Shown piece after piece: positions 10,658 to 21,949 of a stretch of 64,000 bases of DNA. The first letter of the stretch is position 1, and each line of letters opens with the position of its first letter. Made by a program: the position numbers and the translations under genes. This stretch comes from Chaetoderma sp. LZ-2023a. Lineage: Eukaryota > Mollusca > Caudofoveata > Chaetodermatida > Chaetodermatidae. Location of the stretch: contig CM067369.1 of the NCBI GenBank assembly GCA_034401795.1, forward strand, positions 137,776,496 through 137,840,495. The letters are read 5' to 3'. The notes beneath the pieces are model-generated. The model saw only the letters and a list, made by a program, of their open reading frames with translations. It ran no database searches and had not been told where the DNA came from.

Positions 10658-12000
10658 CTAGGTCCTAAGAAAACAAACACGGAAATTGAAGTCCCTGAAA
10701 CCGTAAGCGAACTTATCCCCGGATGAACCGCGAACTGGAAGTAGAATAGGAAACGTAAATGAGCAAACCAGAAGTATAAAATGAGAACCGGAAGTAGAAT
10801 AGGAAATGGAAATGAGCAAACCAGAAGTGTAAAACCAGAAACTGAAAGGGATCATATAGACCCGGATGTACAGTAAAACCAGAAGTAGAAGAGGAACCGG
10901 AAATACGAGAACTGGAAGTAGAATAGAAAATGGAAATGAGCAAACCGCAAGTAGAAAAACGGAAACTTGGCAAATCTGAACTAGAAGAGCACAAAGCGGA
11001 AGTTGGCGCTGAGAAAAGGCCTTAACAGGATCCTGCAAACCCTGATAACTGACCATATCAGAAGTCGCAGATAAACTGGAAGTGGAAACCGGATGCTTAG
11101 TCGGATCTTGAAGACCCAGAAGAGCACCCCTCAAACCGGAACCGGAAGAGCTAACACCGGAATCAGAAACGGAAGTGGAAATGAGCCTACCAGAAATCAG
11201 AAAATTAACAGCATCCTGGGGACCTGGATATCCGGCTAAAACCAGAAGCCAGACCAGAAATGGAAGAGCTAGCACCGGAAACATAAGGGGAGAAAAACGC
11301 CTAACGGAAATCGGAAAATTAACAGGGTCATGAGGACCTGGATATCCGGCCAAACCGGAAGCCATACCGGAAACGGAAGAGGGAGGACCGGAAACAGAAA
11401 ACGGAAGTAGAACAGGGTCTTGCAGACCCGAATCTACCAAGCACCAACCGGAAGTGTTTGTCAAACCGGAAACTACTGAGATTCCTGACGGAACTAAGTT
11501 AAGGACTGGTGATCTCTGGACATTCCTGGCTATCGGTATCATGGAAAATTGAACCTTGGCATAAAGAGCTGAATCGGGGACTTCCGTCGTCAACACCACA
11601 GCTTGAGGGTTAGACTAGTCGGGTTTTGACCGGTGACTTACATGAAGACACCTTGTGGGCTTCTTCTTAGATCTTTTCAGATGAGCACAAACTGGAAGTG
11701 CTAGCTAGACCGGAAGTTAACGATTTAAAAAACAAAAAAACAAAAAGGAATGACGGAAAAATGAGCCTTGGATTATGGAGATGAATCGGGGACTTCGTCG
11801 CCGACACCACAGCTTGAGGGTAATGCCCTTCCTCAAGACTTAGGTGGGTTTTGCCCGGTGACTTACACGGACACCTTGTGGGCTCTTTCTTAGAATCTTT
11901 CGGTTCAGGTTTAGGCGACCGAACCTCCTGTCTGGGCATGAGGGACACGAGCTTCCCCCATTTGCGGACGGTTATCGACCAAATCCGAAGATTCATCCGT
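10658..12000 (-). pseudogene. Putative Gag-like region of DIRS family 2, with internal repeats
   Basis: The minus frame 10658-11599 is open for 313 codons and contains related segments: YPGPHDPVNFPIS, YPGPQDAVNFLIS, LQDPTKHPVS and LQDPVKAFS. They correspond to a DNA-level imperfect repeat rich in ACCGGAA. Its position is that of Gag in a DIRS element. Upstream, 11571-11680 is repeated imperfectly at 11781-11905 (GAATCGGGGACTTC...GACACCTTGTGGGC), a local duplication. I recognise no known domain. The C-terminal third is hydrophobic and low in complexity and may not be coding. Confidence 0.4.
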
Positions 12001-12544
12001 ATCCGCGCTGATAAGGATCACACTTCGCAGAAAAACATTAGACTATCTCCGCCAATTTTACAGACTCCTGCAAACAAAAAAATATGTAAAAATTGACGCA
12101 TACAGCCTCAGAGAATTGAAAAACATTTTCTAAAACAGGAATCCCGAATTAATGAAAAAAAGGCACATGACTTAAAAAGGCGGGAAAATACGAATTCAAA
12201 TATCTCAATGAATAATATGACACCCTAAAAAACTTTCTAGGGATATAGAAAACAAAGGAAAAACCCTTGATCTTAGTAGGAGAAAACCTACTTAAATAAT
12301 AAGTGAGGGTAAATGGTGATGATGATGAAATGGAAGGCATGGTTGACTATCGCGAAAACAGGTAACGAAGTTACCTAAGAACAATAAATCATCAGAAATC
12401 CATAAAACATTCAACAAACGTAACTTTGCCAACAGAGACTTCATATTAGGCATGATCTTGTGATTATTAATCCTTCAAATCAGTTACTGACACTGTAAAG
12501 AAGTACAAAAGACTGGATTTTAAGCCAACTATCTGCTTACAGAA

Positions 12545-12797
12545 TATTTGCAAAGTGAATCTGTTTCCTAGTTGGGCTCCTTCTGAGGAGTGTGTATAGC
12601 CTGGTGCCAGTCTCTAATAGGCCATATGCTGGGAGTGTACTCTAACAGTAGCCTGGTCAAAGGTGTCAAGAAGTGGTATAGGCATATGGAGGCATGTGAG
12701 CAAGTATAGAAATCTTATTCTGGTGGCTAAATGCAGAGTAGTTGATTTAGCAAGTAGTGATTGAACGGTATAGATGTTTTTGTGGTGTAATAACAAC
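12545..12797. repeat. Right inverted terminal repeat of DIRS family 2
   Basis: This is the reverse complement of the left terminus. It includes CTGGTGCCAGTCTC, GGCCATATGCTGG and ATCTTATTCTGGTGGCTAAA. It ends with GGTGTAATAACAA at about 12797, where the LINE reading resumes. Confidence 0.8.
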
Positions 12798-13350
12798 TTT
12801 GGTTCACTAATGTGTAGCTCCTCTGGTGCCACTGCATGTTGCATCACAGGAATCTCGCCAAAAAAATTATGCTTGCATGATGCTGTACAACTGTACTACC
12901 TGTGCAGCTTTGAAGGCACTTCTAGATAAGCTTGATGCATGTCATCACAGACACCTTCGTCCTACGTACATGTATAACCCAACATCGCTTGTCGGACAGC
13001 ATAATCTCCAACGATGAGTTATAAACTATGGTCAATACAATCCCACTGTCATTGAAGGTGGCCCAACAAAGATGGTCTCTGCTTGGCCATGTTCTGTGAA
13101 TGCAACGAGACACCCTGCAAGCCTTGGTATTTGCTGTACTTGATGCAAACATCTACAATTTAGCTCATAGAGGACCCCATTGCACAAAGCTGCTAAACGA
13201 GCTATGTACCATCTATAAGAAGCCGGACTGGGTACACTGGCATGACTGACGACCAAGAAGAACATGAGGGAGCTTAAAGGATTCTCACTGTGGACAAGAA
13301 AAAGTGGCCCAAGGATTGCTTGCAACTGCATGATGTTTTTAAATTACTGC
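12798..13350 (+). pseudogene. LINE C-terminal fragment, right half
   Basis: It begins with a frame giving LGSLM, a conserved segment that directly follows the palm-adjacent helix left at 4373. It continues with YNC-type and KLDACHHRHLRP (12905-12960) and RWSLLGHVL (13065-13090) motifs typical of the C-terminal tail of molluscan LINE RTs. Frameshifts and stops are present. A short ATCATCATCACC tract at about 13370-13382 may be the degenerate 3' tail. Together with 4139-4373 it marks one LINE copy split by the DIRS element. Confidence 0.7.
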
Positions 13351-13810
13351 AGCCACGGAACACAGTATATCATCATCATCACCATGATCTTGAAGTTTGA
13401 CTTTTCGACCACAAAGTTAATAGACTTCTTTGGAGCCTCAATGACAGCATACAGGCCAAGTTTGCTGAAGATCCCTTCAATAAAACTTGAGTTATCGCAT
13501 AGAAATGAATGCAGACAAACAGACAACCAACCAAAGGAGTGAAAAAGCAAATGCTATATACCCCCATATATTTACATGTATAGGTTGGGGGGGAGGGCAT
13601 AATAATGAAATCGCATATCGGAGTAAATCATACCAGAGAGAAGTGCTAGGGTATGTGCTGTAATTCTATGGTATAGCAGTAACAGCTGCTTTCCAGCTAA
13701 ATGTCTAATAAAAGACCAGTTCTGGTCACACATTCCCCAACCAGAGCGTTTTAGTACAAGCACTATTTTTAAAATCCAAATATTGTACAGGTTTTCAAAA
13801 ACCAAGGGGT
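13351..13810. other. No gene; short dispersed repeat
   Basis: The part 13390-13530 carries the CCAAGTTTGCTGAAGAT...AACTTGAGTTATCGCATAG phrase also seen near 3480-3540. The remainder shows nothing I recognise. Confidence 0.4.
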
Positions 13811-16135
13811 TTTACTCTGGTGATTACAGACAGACTTCGGCCAAATCCAATCACAGTCACGGTCTCATGTGGAGGGATGTATTTCCGAATTTTGAACTGA
13901 ATCCATGCAGGCTAACTGAAGTTATCGAACGGAAACCAAATATTTTACAACTTTTCAAATAATGAAGAGGGATAACTCTGATGGATTTGGACACATTTCG
14001 CCGATATGCAATCTCCACCGAGGTCTTGTTATAAGGAGTCGAAATTCTACTCCGATAGATCTGGACACATTTTGCCCATATGCATTCCCCACTGAGGGCT
14101 TGTCATAAGTTAACATTCCAAATTTGAAATGAATCCATTTATGTTAAAGGACAATTCCGGGATTGGTAAAAGTGTACTTTATTTGAAAGACTATTATATG
14201 ACTAACATATTGGATCCTAAATAAGAACAATAGAGAAATAATACGAGTAATTATACCATCGTAAACATGGGATTATTTTATCTCCCGGGCGGCGCCATTT
14301 TCTTGCAACGAGAGCGAGATTTCACGAGATCCTGACGTCATCCCCGCACCAACGCTATCTTTGCCGAGCACGAAGGCTGGACAGTAAATATGTATATGCA
14401 TAGTGCCCTAAGATGAGCTAATTTGTAATCGCGTTAGGACATTGTCCAGTTAAGCTAGTAAGCTTTTCAAGTAATTCTACTATCCGAAGTCGGTGGGGAA
14501 TCGTTAACCTCTAGACCGCTGAAGCATAGATTCCATTTTCTCTATCCTATCAGAATGTGTTCATTTTGGTAACAATGCCGCTGTAAGTCATTGCTGTGCA
14601 CGACAGCAACACGTTTCAGCAACATTTTTTTTCAAAATGTACCCGACACTATCTCTGTAAGTAGGCTATTACGCATTTTACACCATGCGATAACGGTTAA
14701 ATGAAGTGGCACACTTGGCATGTGGGTATTGTCAAATTATTCAGCCGACTCAAGATACCGTTATAGTGTGTGTCACAGGCAGTGTAAACATATATTCCAA
14801 GAAAACATATGATATGATAATATTGCCGGAACCGCAGAACTGATTGTAATAATTCTGATACTTACCTGTAGCTGCAAATTCGAAGATTTATCCAATACTA
14901 GGGATGTTAGAATCGGCTTAGTGGTTCAAAAGATACAGGAAAAACAAAAATTTCAGGATGCGCTCTATCCATCATCCCATATCAGAATGAGTATTACAGC
15001 TACAATGACAGAATTTGCTGTGCCGAAGCTTTACAATGTTATGACATAACGGGAAAAATTCCATCAAAATGTCTTAATTATTAAAATTACTACAGCTTGC
15101 CGGCAATATTGTTCGGCGATGAAAATGCCCGGATTTTATGTCAAAATGTTAATTCATTTGGTGATATCACTGGCAATATTCACGTGAGAAAAATTTTAAT
15201 TGGTCAGGCAAATAGCCATTCTTTCAGCGTCTGCGAGGCAAAAACCATCTCATGCAGAATTTTACCAAAAAAAGGATAACATATTCTCAGATCGAATCTT
15301 AGATGAACAATTTTTTTATATATTCAAGTCTTTTGAACCTCGTGTCCGATATTAACATCCATTATATCATATTACTCCCGACGTCGGCACCTATTTAGAG
15401 ATCCTAGAATCATTGGAATCGCTTCAGCGGCTCGTTTGCTATTATCATTTACGTATACTTCCTTAAAATATATACCCACATCTATTGGCCTCGCTCCCCC
15501 AGTTATAGCAATAGCGGTGGTGCAGGGATGACATCGTTAGACGCGATAACATGGCAGCGCCCTGATGTGCGAAAAATTGTCAATTTTACCGACTTTATCT
15601 AGCGATAGTTGGTTACGCTATTTCTATCTGGTTATTATTCTGGCGCAATTTCATTAAACATGTAATAATCTTTCAAATAAAGCACACTTTTTATCATCCC
15701 GGAATTGTCCTTTAACTGAAGTTATCGAATGGAAACCACATATTTTACTATTTTTCAAGAAAGCAAGTGGTTAACTTCAGTGGATCTGGAGACAGTTTAC
15801 CGATATGCCATCCCCACCGAGGTCTTGCCATAAGTTGACATTCAAATTTGAAATGAATCCATTTAAGCTAACTGAACTTATTGAGTGGAAACCACATATT
15901 TTATGATTTTTCAAGAAAGCAAGGGGATAACCCTGTTGGATCTGGACACATTTCGCCGATATGCAATCCCCACCAAGATCTTGTCACAAGGAGTTGACAT
16001 TCCAAATTTGAAATGAACCCATTCAAGCTAACTGAAGCTATTGAGCAGAAACTAAATGCTGATGCACGGACGGATGGGATTCGTTTCTATAGTCCCTGTC
16101 AACGATGTCGGGGGACTAATGACATCTTTATAACA
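13811..16135 (+). repeat. Tandem-unit dispersed element, interrupted by a TTAA-flanked insertion
   Basis: Units of about 185 bases contain TTGAAATGAATCCATTTAAG, GGAAACCACATATTTTAC and CATTTCGCCGATATGCAATC. They occur at about 13860-14147 and again at 15712-16060. The right side ends in GCACGGACGGATGGGATTCG and a tail with AGTCCC...GGGGGACTAAT, which can form a hairpin followed by CTAA. The overall plan matches the elements at 7015-8376 although the units differ. Confidence 0.55.
14148..15711. mobile_element. TTAA-flanked DNA element with inverted ends, non-autonomous
   Basis: The ends are AGGACAATTCCGGGAT (from 14148) and its complement ATCCCGGAATTGTCCT (to 15711). The similarity continues inward (AAGTGT/GCACAC, CTTTATTTGAAAG/CTTTCAAATAAAG). 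TTAA flanks both sides (14144-14147 and 15712-15715). The outside sequence joins into an uninterrupted unit of the surrounding tandem repeat, which confirms an insertion. The interior (1.5 kb) has no transposase frame. TTAA specificity suggests the piggyBac group. The TIR sequence itself does not identify the family. Confidence 0.75.
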
Positions 16136-17679
16136 TACATACAATAATAAAGATTTGTTTATATTTTGAAACTACAAGACCAAGTGTAGATGTGTAAAGT
16201 AGATATACTGCAGTCACTCTTTTCACTACTACAATCTTGTAATCTTGTTTCTAATATTTTAATTCTTTGCTAATTGTTTTTATTGCTATGGTTTCCTGGG
16301 CAGACTAACGCTATTCCAATACCTGACTTTCGGTCTGAGAAATAAACACATGTATTATTTGGTTATTCCTACAATACTATCTCACTTTGCTGTGTAGCAT
16401 GCAAATCAATCTAATTTGCTCGGTGCACTATTCCAATCTTACAGTAAAGGGTAACGAAATCACATCATCGTCGGTCTTAATCTTTTCTTTTATAGCTAAT
16501 TTTATCAGGGTCTACACCAAGTTGCAGGGGCCAGTTCTTCTCAAACACACAATTGCCATGGGCTAAGAACCAACAACCGACTCATTACTTAACAATCCAA
16601 ATGACACATCCGACACAGGTGCTTTGGCGGCTTACGACATATACGAAGTGCTAGTAGCAATGATTCTATGCTCCAGCTCTTATTTCAGTAGTTTGCTTAC
16701 AGAGATTTTCGCTATGCAATTTAGTGATTCACTACAGTGTTATTGAAAGAAGTTAATCTAATCAGCAACTCCTAACTCTTGTTTGCAGCATTTGTGTGTC
16801 CGGATATATCTTGAAAGCGAACATTGAATTTATTTAGTAAATTATCACTCCCTTTCACACCATACAAACCGCTTTTTTAATCTATACATTTTGTTCAATC
16901 TCTACATACTTTCATGCTTGCATCGCTGATTGATGTCTCCCACAACTTTAATGCACAGCCTATTACAGGTCTACAAAACGGTCACTGCTGAAAGTAACCG
17001 TTTCCAGTTGCACTTCAGTGATGTTGGACTTCATGATTATGCTTCGTTGCGAAAGATCTAATGTAGCTTGTTGTATCATAAAGAGGGTATATTCCTATTT
17101 TACTAGTACATACATATAGGTAAGTGCATGTAATAATGGTGACTTGGGCAGTGGTTCCTCGCCACCTATGCATACATGTAGGTCAAGATAGCTAACATTC
17201 AATTAATAGTTTAATACCTACAGAATCTACAGCAGCATTTTCTGTGGATAGCGACTACTGTCAAAAAACTCTTTGGCAATGAACCAGACTTTTTTATGTG
17301 CTGCTCTGTTCTAAAGTCATATTTATAAGTAAATGAGCTTGCGGGTTGGCTTCGGCAGTATTAGTGATGGTTTAAGTCTTACTTCACACCTGACAGTGTT
17401 AATAATAAAACTGCATTTCAGCTCTTATCTGTATGTCAGAAGCTATAGCTATTGTGATACCCTAATGTTGCTGCTCCACTTACATGTATCTTTCTACAGT
17501 TGCAGTCACCGTATAATGTCACCAGAGTACGTTGTTTGTTTCATTAATCCTACTACTGAGTACTGGTTGGTGAGTCCAATTGATTTCAGTGATTATGGTA
17601 TTGTCACTAAACATTCACAGTTAACAAGTTTATAAAATTGTGGTGACTTTTCCTATTTGACTAATGCGGCACTCGTTGT
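16136..17679. other. No recognisable feature
   Basis: AT-rich sequence with only short open frames, the longest 100 codons at 17333-17635, without recognisable motifs. It could be intron or intergenic DNA. Confidence 0.4.
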
Positions 17680-17687
17680 CGATGACA

Positions 17688-19315
17688 CAGGGTTGGCAAT
17701 TTCCCGGGAAATACTAGTATTTCCCAGTGGGAAATACTGGGAAATACCGGGAAATATTGGGAAATACTCAGATATCAGGTGGCAAGTTTATATATTTAAC
17801 CTAATGGATGTTTACTATGCTTAAGAAAACACAGACAAGCATTAGTAAATATCACCTAGTGGCATATGCATAAATTGCCAACCTATGCATAAGGAACATA
17901 GTCATCTAACTGCCAAAGCAACACTACTTAGAGAAAACTGACCATCCAAGAAATATATTATAATTTTATCAGGTATAACTGGATATTTGACAGTAAATCA
18001 CTGTCTATAGATCTGCATGGAGGTCAGTAGATCTATACAATTACCTACCCAATAATAAAAAGCTTTGACTACTGTCAGAACATGCAATGTAAACTTACTT
18101 CCGAGGTCTTTAGCTATTGCTGTGTACTTGCTTTAAACCTTTAGCACTCAAGTGGGCGAAAAATGGCTTATGCAGAACTAGTCGTTGGTAAATGTCCAAT
18201 TGCAGACTGAAAGAACTATTTTGAAAATTTACCACTGGAATGACTGGCTTGATAACTGAGCCAGTCATTCCAGTTATACATTTTCAAAAATAGCCTTCTT
18301 GATCTGCAAATAGATATTTTCTATGAGATAATTGAAATTTGCTTGAACAAATTTGAGTGTTAAAAGGTTAAATAACTAATTCACTCTCTGGGATGTCATT
18401 ATATATAAGTTAGTGCTATGCTGACTGAATACATTCATTTCATTCTGAAGTTGCAGAAATGTTAAAATTGTAATTGCTATTTAAACCTGAAATCTACCGA
18501 ATAGGTTGAAAATAATGTGAAAGTCTTTGTGTGCAATCATATTGTAGTATGTAATAAGTATAAATACTAAATAATTCATAATATTAGTATATAATAGAAT
18601 GAAATGTGTTGTCATCTCAATCAGTTAATCCCCAATTAGACACCTTGCTGTCTTTCAATTGTGAGACAATGTCACACATGTATATGAGCTGAGTGTGGCA
18701 CACTAGCTCAGAGCATTGATTTACATAGAAACCTACTGAAGGCTAACTAAATAATCAATACTTGTACATACATATACATGTACCAGCAGTTTGGGAATCT
18801 AAGCTTAGATCTCTATTTTAAAGCAATATTCTGAAAGGCTGAGAATTCAAGGCAGTACAATGGATTTGTATTGTATATCACAATATGCACAGCATGCTAA
18901 TGCATTGTATATCAGTTTAAGTAAACCATTCACGACATGAAAGCTTCTTAATACCTTGAAACTCTTACTGGCAGTTGTTATTGCAGCCGTTACTGAAATT
19001 GCTTTATAAAAATTCCACCAACATTGTTTGTGCAATAAATAGTAGGTGTTGTATCTGCTCTGTAGAGTAGAAACGGTTATATATATGCTATGATGTGCCT
19101 ATGTATGTCTATTTTATCTCACATGTCAACCTGTATTAGATATGGGCTTCTATATTAGCCCCTCTGATTAATATATCTAAGATATTTAGTTTAAAATTTA
19201 CCACTTCTGATGAATATTGGAGTATTTCCTGATATTTCCCAGTATTTCCCGGGCCGGTATTTACCGTTATTTCCCACCTGGTATTTCCCTTACCGGGAAA
19301 TTGCTGCCAACCCTG
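17688..19315 (+). mobile_element. hAT-like non-autonomous DNA transposon with 8-bp TSD
   Basis: The termini are CAGGGTTGGCA...TGCCAACCCTG. The flanking 8-mer CGATGACA is present on both sides (17680-17687 and 19316-19323), a perfect target-site duplication of the hAT size. Next to the ends are arrays of GGGAAATACT/AGTATTTCCC repeats, also inverted between the ends. No transposase is encoded in the 1628 bases. It contains a hairpin MITE at 18133-18371. A related copy in inverted orientation lies at 30811-34912. Confidence 0.85.
18133..18371. mobile_element. Hairpin MITE, TTAA-bounded (family H1)
   Basis: A long imperfect palindrome centres on ACCACTGGAATGACTGGC...GAGCCAGTCATTCCAG. It is bounded by TTAAACCTTTAGCACTC and GAGTGTTAAAAGGTTAA. 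The same structure recurs in D2 and D3 three times each. Confidence 0.7.
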
Positions 19316-19323
19316 CGATGACA

Positions 19324-20027
19324 TGGTGATACTTTCTGGAAATCAAAAATGGTATGTGCTCATCAGCTAAGGCTAGTGATGCAAAAGCAATAAAAAGATA
19401 AGCGAGTATAATCTCCAGTTGAATTGCAAAAAGTGTGACCCCTCAATGAATCAGTAGATCTACTAAGATAATCACAACTCTGCAGCAAACATTTTGCCTC
19501 AATTCCAAAATGTGGATCTGGCCTGTGAAATGACAAGTTTCCATAAGATGTTGGCGCAGTCACCAGATTATTACTTGTCATGTGTAAGGAATTATGCAGT
19601 AGTAGCAAACCATTAATAGAATTAACGAAGACGCATAAATGATTTGAAAGGGTAAGGTTGAGAAAACAGTGTTTGCTAAGTTGAAGAAAATATTGTGTAC
19701 ATAGTGAAACCGTTCTCACCTATCCCAACTTGGAAAAACCATACCATTTAGATACAGATACTTTAACTTGAGTTATGCAATTCGAGCAATTTTGATTCAA
19801 TTATATGACCAACATATTCAATACATGAGCGTCACATTGACAGATAGGTGAACTGGCCTGCGATAGAAGAAAACTTACACCATTGTGTATGCATAGAAAA
19901 AGCTACGGCCTTACAGTAAGGATTAGAAAGACCTGAACACACAAACAAACTAGAGGCCCAAGGACTTTGATGCTCAGCTGCCTAATAAGTACATGTACTG
20001 AGACTGCATGCTCTGTAGGTTGCTTAA
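19324..20027. other. No recognisable gene
   Basis: A 118-codon minus frame at 19363-19719 is open, but it has no recognisable motif and no neighbouring support. I do not call it a gene. Confidence 0.4.
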
Positions 20028-20244
20028 TTAACCCCTTCACCGATGAATTCCCAATATCTCATTTTAATGGCCACATACAGGAAAGCTGTTGAATATATTT
20101 TGAAATTAATGTGATTGGAAAATGTGGCTGCCTAAGGCATTAATGGCTTCCAGTCAAATTAATTAGAAAATATTCAATAGAATAATTTTTGTATCGTAAA
20201 GACTATACTTTTTCAGGGATATCATTTGTCAGTGCAAGTGTTAA
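20028..20244. mobile_element. Hairpin MITE, TTAA-bounded (family H2), degenerate
   Basis: Between TTAACCCCTTCACC and GTGTTAA lies an imperfect palindrome with TTTGAAATTAATGTGATTGG...CCAGTCAAATTAATTAG. It is the same family as the much better preserved copy at 39772-39978. Confidence 0.6.
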
Positions 20245-21051
20245 AAGAATTTCTTTCTCGAATTGGCTAAAAACTAGAAAACGTTTAATGCAGATAAAGA
20301 TTGTTTCAATTACTGAAAATACCTTTCTCTATGTATAAGGTAGCAATTTTATTCAAAGAATTCCTATTATTAAAAAAATAATAAATATATTTTTAAGAAA
20401 AAACAACCAAAGAAATTGACAAAGATTGTGAGTTTTTGCATTAAAAAGCCAATTTTCACCCAAACTCTTAGACCTATAAAGTTGAATCCTTGAAAGGGCA
20501 CTAATATTAGTGGTATTCCCCAGAGCCAGGTGTTATGGCCGGTTTACGCAGGGAATGTTAAATGTCACTGCATTTATGATCTCATCATTTTGCAATGATG
20601 ATGTGATAGTGCCATTTAGTGCTGTATGATTTTAAAATGTAAGTATTTTATAATCGCTTATTTTAGGAATGAACAAACAGGATGGATGGATGGATGGATG
20701 GATGGATGGAGGAATGGATGGATGGATATGTAGACAGCCATGTTCCATTAAGGTATACATGTATATTATGTACTACTTGCTGGAATTGATGATAGTTGAA
20801 CCAGTTGCTGTTGAAATTATTATTAGATTGATTTGACTTCCTTTGAGTATAAGTTGCTGCTGCCATGCCAGGTACTTGTCCACTGATGCTGTTACTAAAT
20901 AGCAGCCAGCAGTGAATGCATACATATTACCATAATGTGTTGTTGGAATTGTACTTGATTATAAAGCCTTTATTTAGGGTTTGAGCTTATACGTTTAACA
21001 TGCGACATTGTTAGATTCATGCAATATTTCATACATTGCACTTTGGACCAC
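20245..21051. repeat. Non-coding with a GGAT microsatellite
   Basis: A GGAT/ATCC tetranucleotide tract occupies about 20680-20727. The rest shows no gene or repeat I recognise. The short minus frame over the microsatellite is a shadow of it. Confidence 0.6.
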
Positions 21052-21309
21052 ATTGAAGGAAATTTCAATTTCCCTTTCTCCGAGATCTAGCAACACTTAC
21101 CATTACATTACTCACTGATAATACAGGTATCCTGATAGCTGGCCCTAGGAATCTAGATTTAGTAAGCTTTACCAGCTCCTGGAACCGGGTACCCGGTTCC
21201 CAACAACTGGGTACCCGCCTGCCAGAGACACTCATATTGTTTGCTTAGCTACCAAACAAAAGAATACCCATGGCCTTCTCCGTGGGGCTGGGAGGCAGGG
21301 TCCGTAATG

Positions 21310-21390
21310 GAATGGTAAGTATTGTTAGCTCTCGGAGAAAGGGAAATTTCCTTCATTCTCCTTCGATCAATACTTACCATTACATAACAC
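21310..21390. repeat. Internal complementary region of copy A
   Basis: AATGGTAAGTATTGTTAG...GGGAAATTTCC is complementary to the outer left end (21055-21110). The adjoining CTCCTTCGATCAATACTTACC is complementary to the outer right end (about 27055-27083). Confidence 0.8.
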
Positions 21391-21949
21391 CAGATTTAGT
21401 CGGTAACCTGGTGGGAAGGGGCAAGCCATACTTTTGCCCCTGGAGAAAGAACTTAACTTAGACCTAAACTTGTCATACGGAGACCTAAAAGGACCGACAA
21501 GTTCTGGGACTGAATCACACTCGCATCACCGCTTCCCCGCCCCCTTTCTCCTAAAAAAGGGAGAGAACTCACGAACATGCATCTCGCAAGAAACACAAAT
21601 GTGCAGAGGGTAAACAGCTCTTTACACATATAAGCCTGAGAATGAGCATGAATATATAAGATGAATGATCATGATATTTAAACATAATACAAAAAACTGT
21701 CAAACTTGAATTACCTCATGAATTATGGATTCCAGACATGGAGCCATCAACTAACACACTTTCGACCAAACGTATCCCATACGGTTGAATTCCTCTCGCT
21801 TGACCATGTCTGTTCTTACTACATTTGCTTTCCAAGGTTATCAAAAGGAGATGAACAGTGTGGCCACTAGACTATCGTTTCCAAACAGCTAAAGCGAGTG
21901 GATTGGTGGAGTCTGACATGTTCCTCATATAGTAATCCATGAAAGAGGA

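Larger units (their letters stand above)
4374..12797 (-). mobile_element. DIRS-type tyrosine-recombinase retrotransposon, family 2, degenerate
   Basis: The element runs right to left: Gag-like region (10.6-12.1 kb), RT (8.4-8.9 kb), RNase H (6.4-7.0 kb), tyrosine recombinase (5.2-6.2 kb), then the internal complementary region and the left terminus. It has inverted terminal repeats (about 4395-4735 against 12545-12795). Near the left end, an internal complementary region (about 4772-4897) contains the reverse complement of the outer left end directly joined to the reverse complement of the outer right end. That arrangement is diagnostic for DIRS-1-like elements. It interrupts a LINE RT frame and shows no obvious target-site duplication, as expected for recombinase integration. 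It is larger than the A-C family, partly because about 1.36 kb of repeat is inserted at 7015-8376. All frames are broken. Confidence 0.85.
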
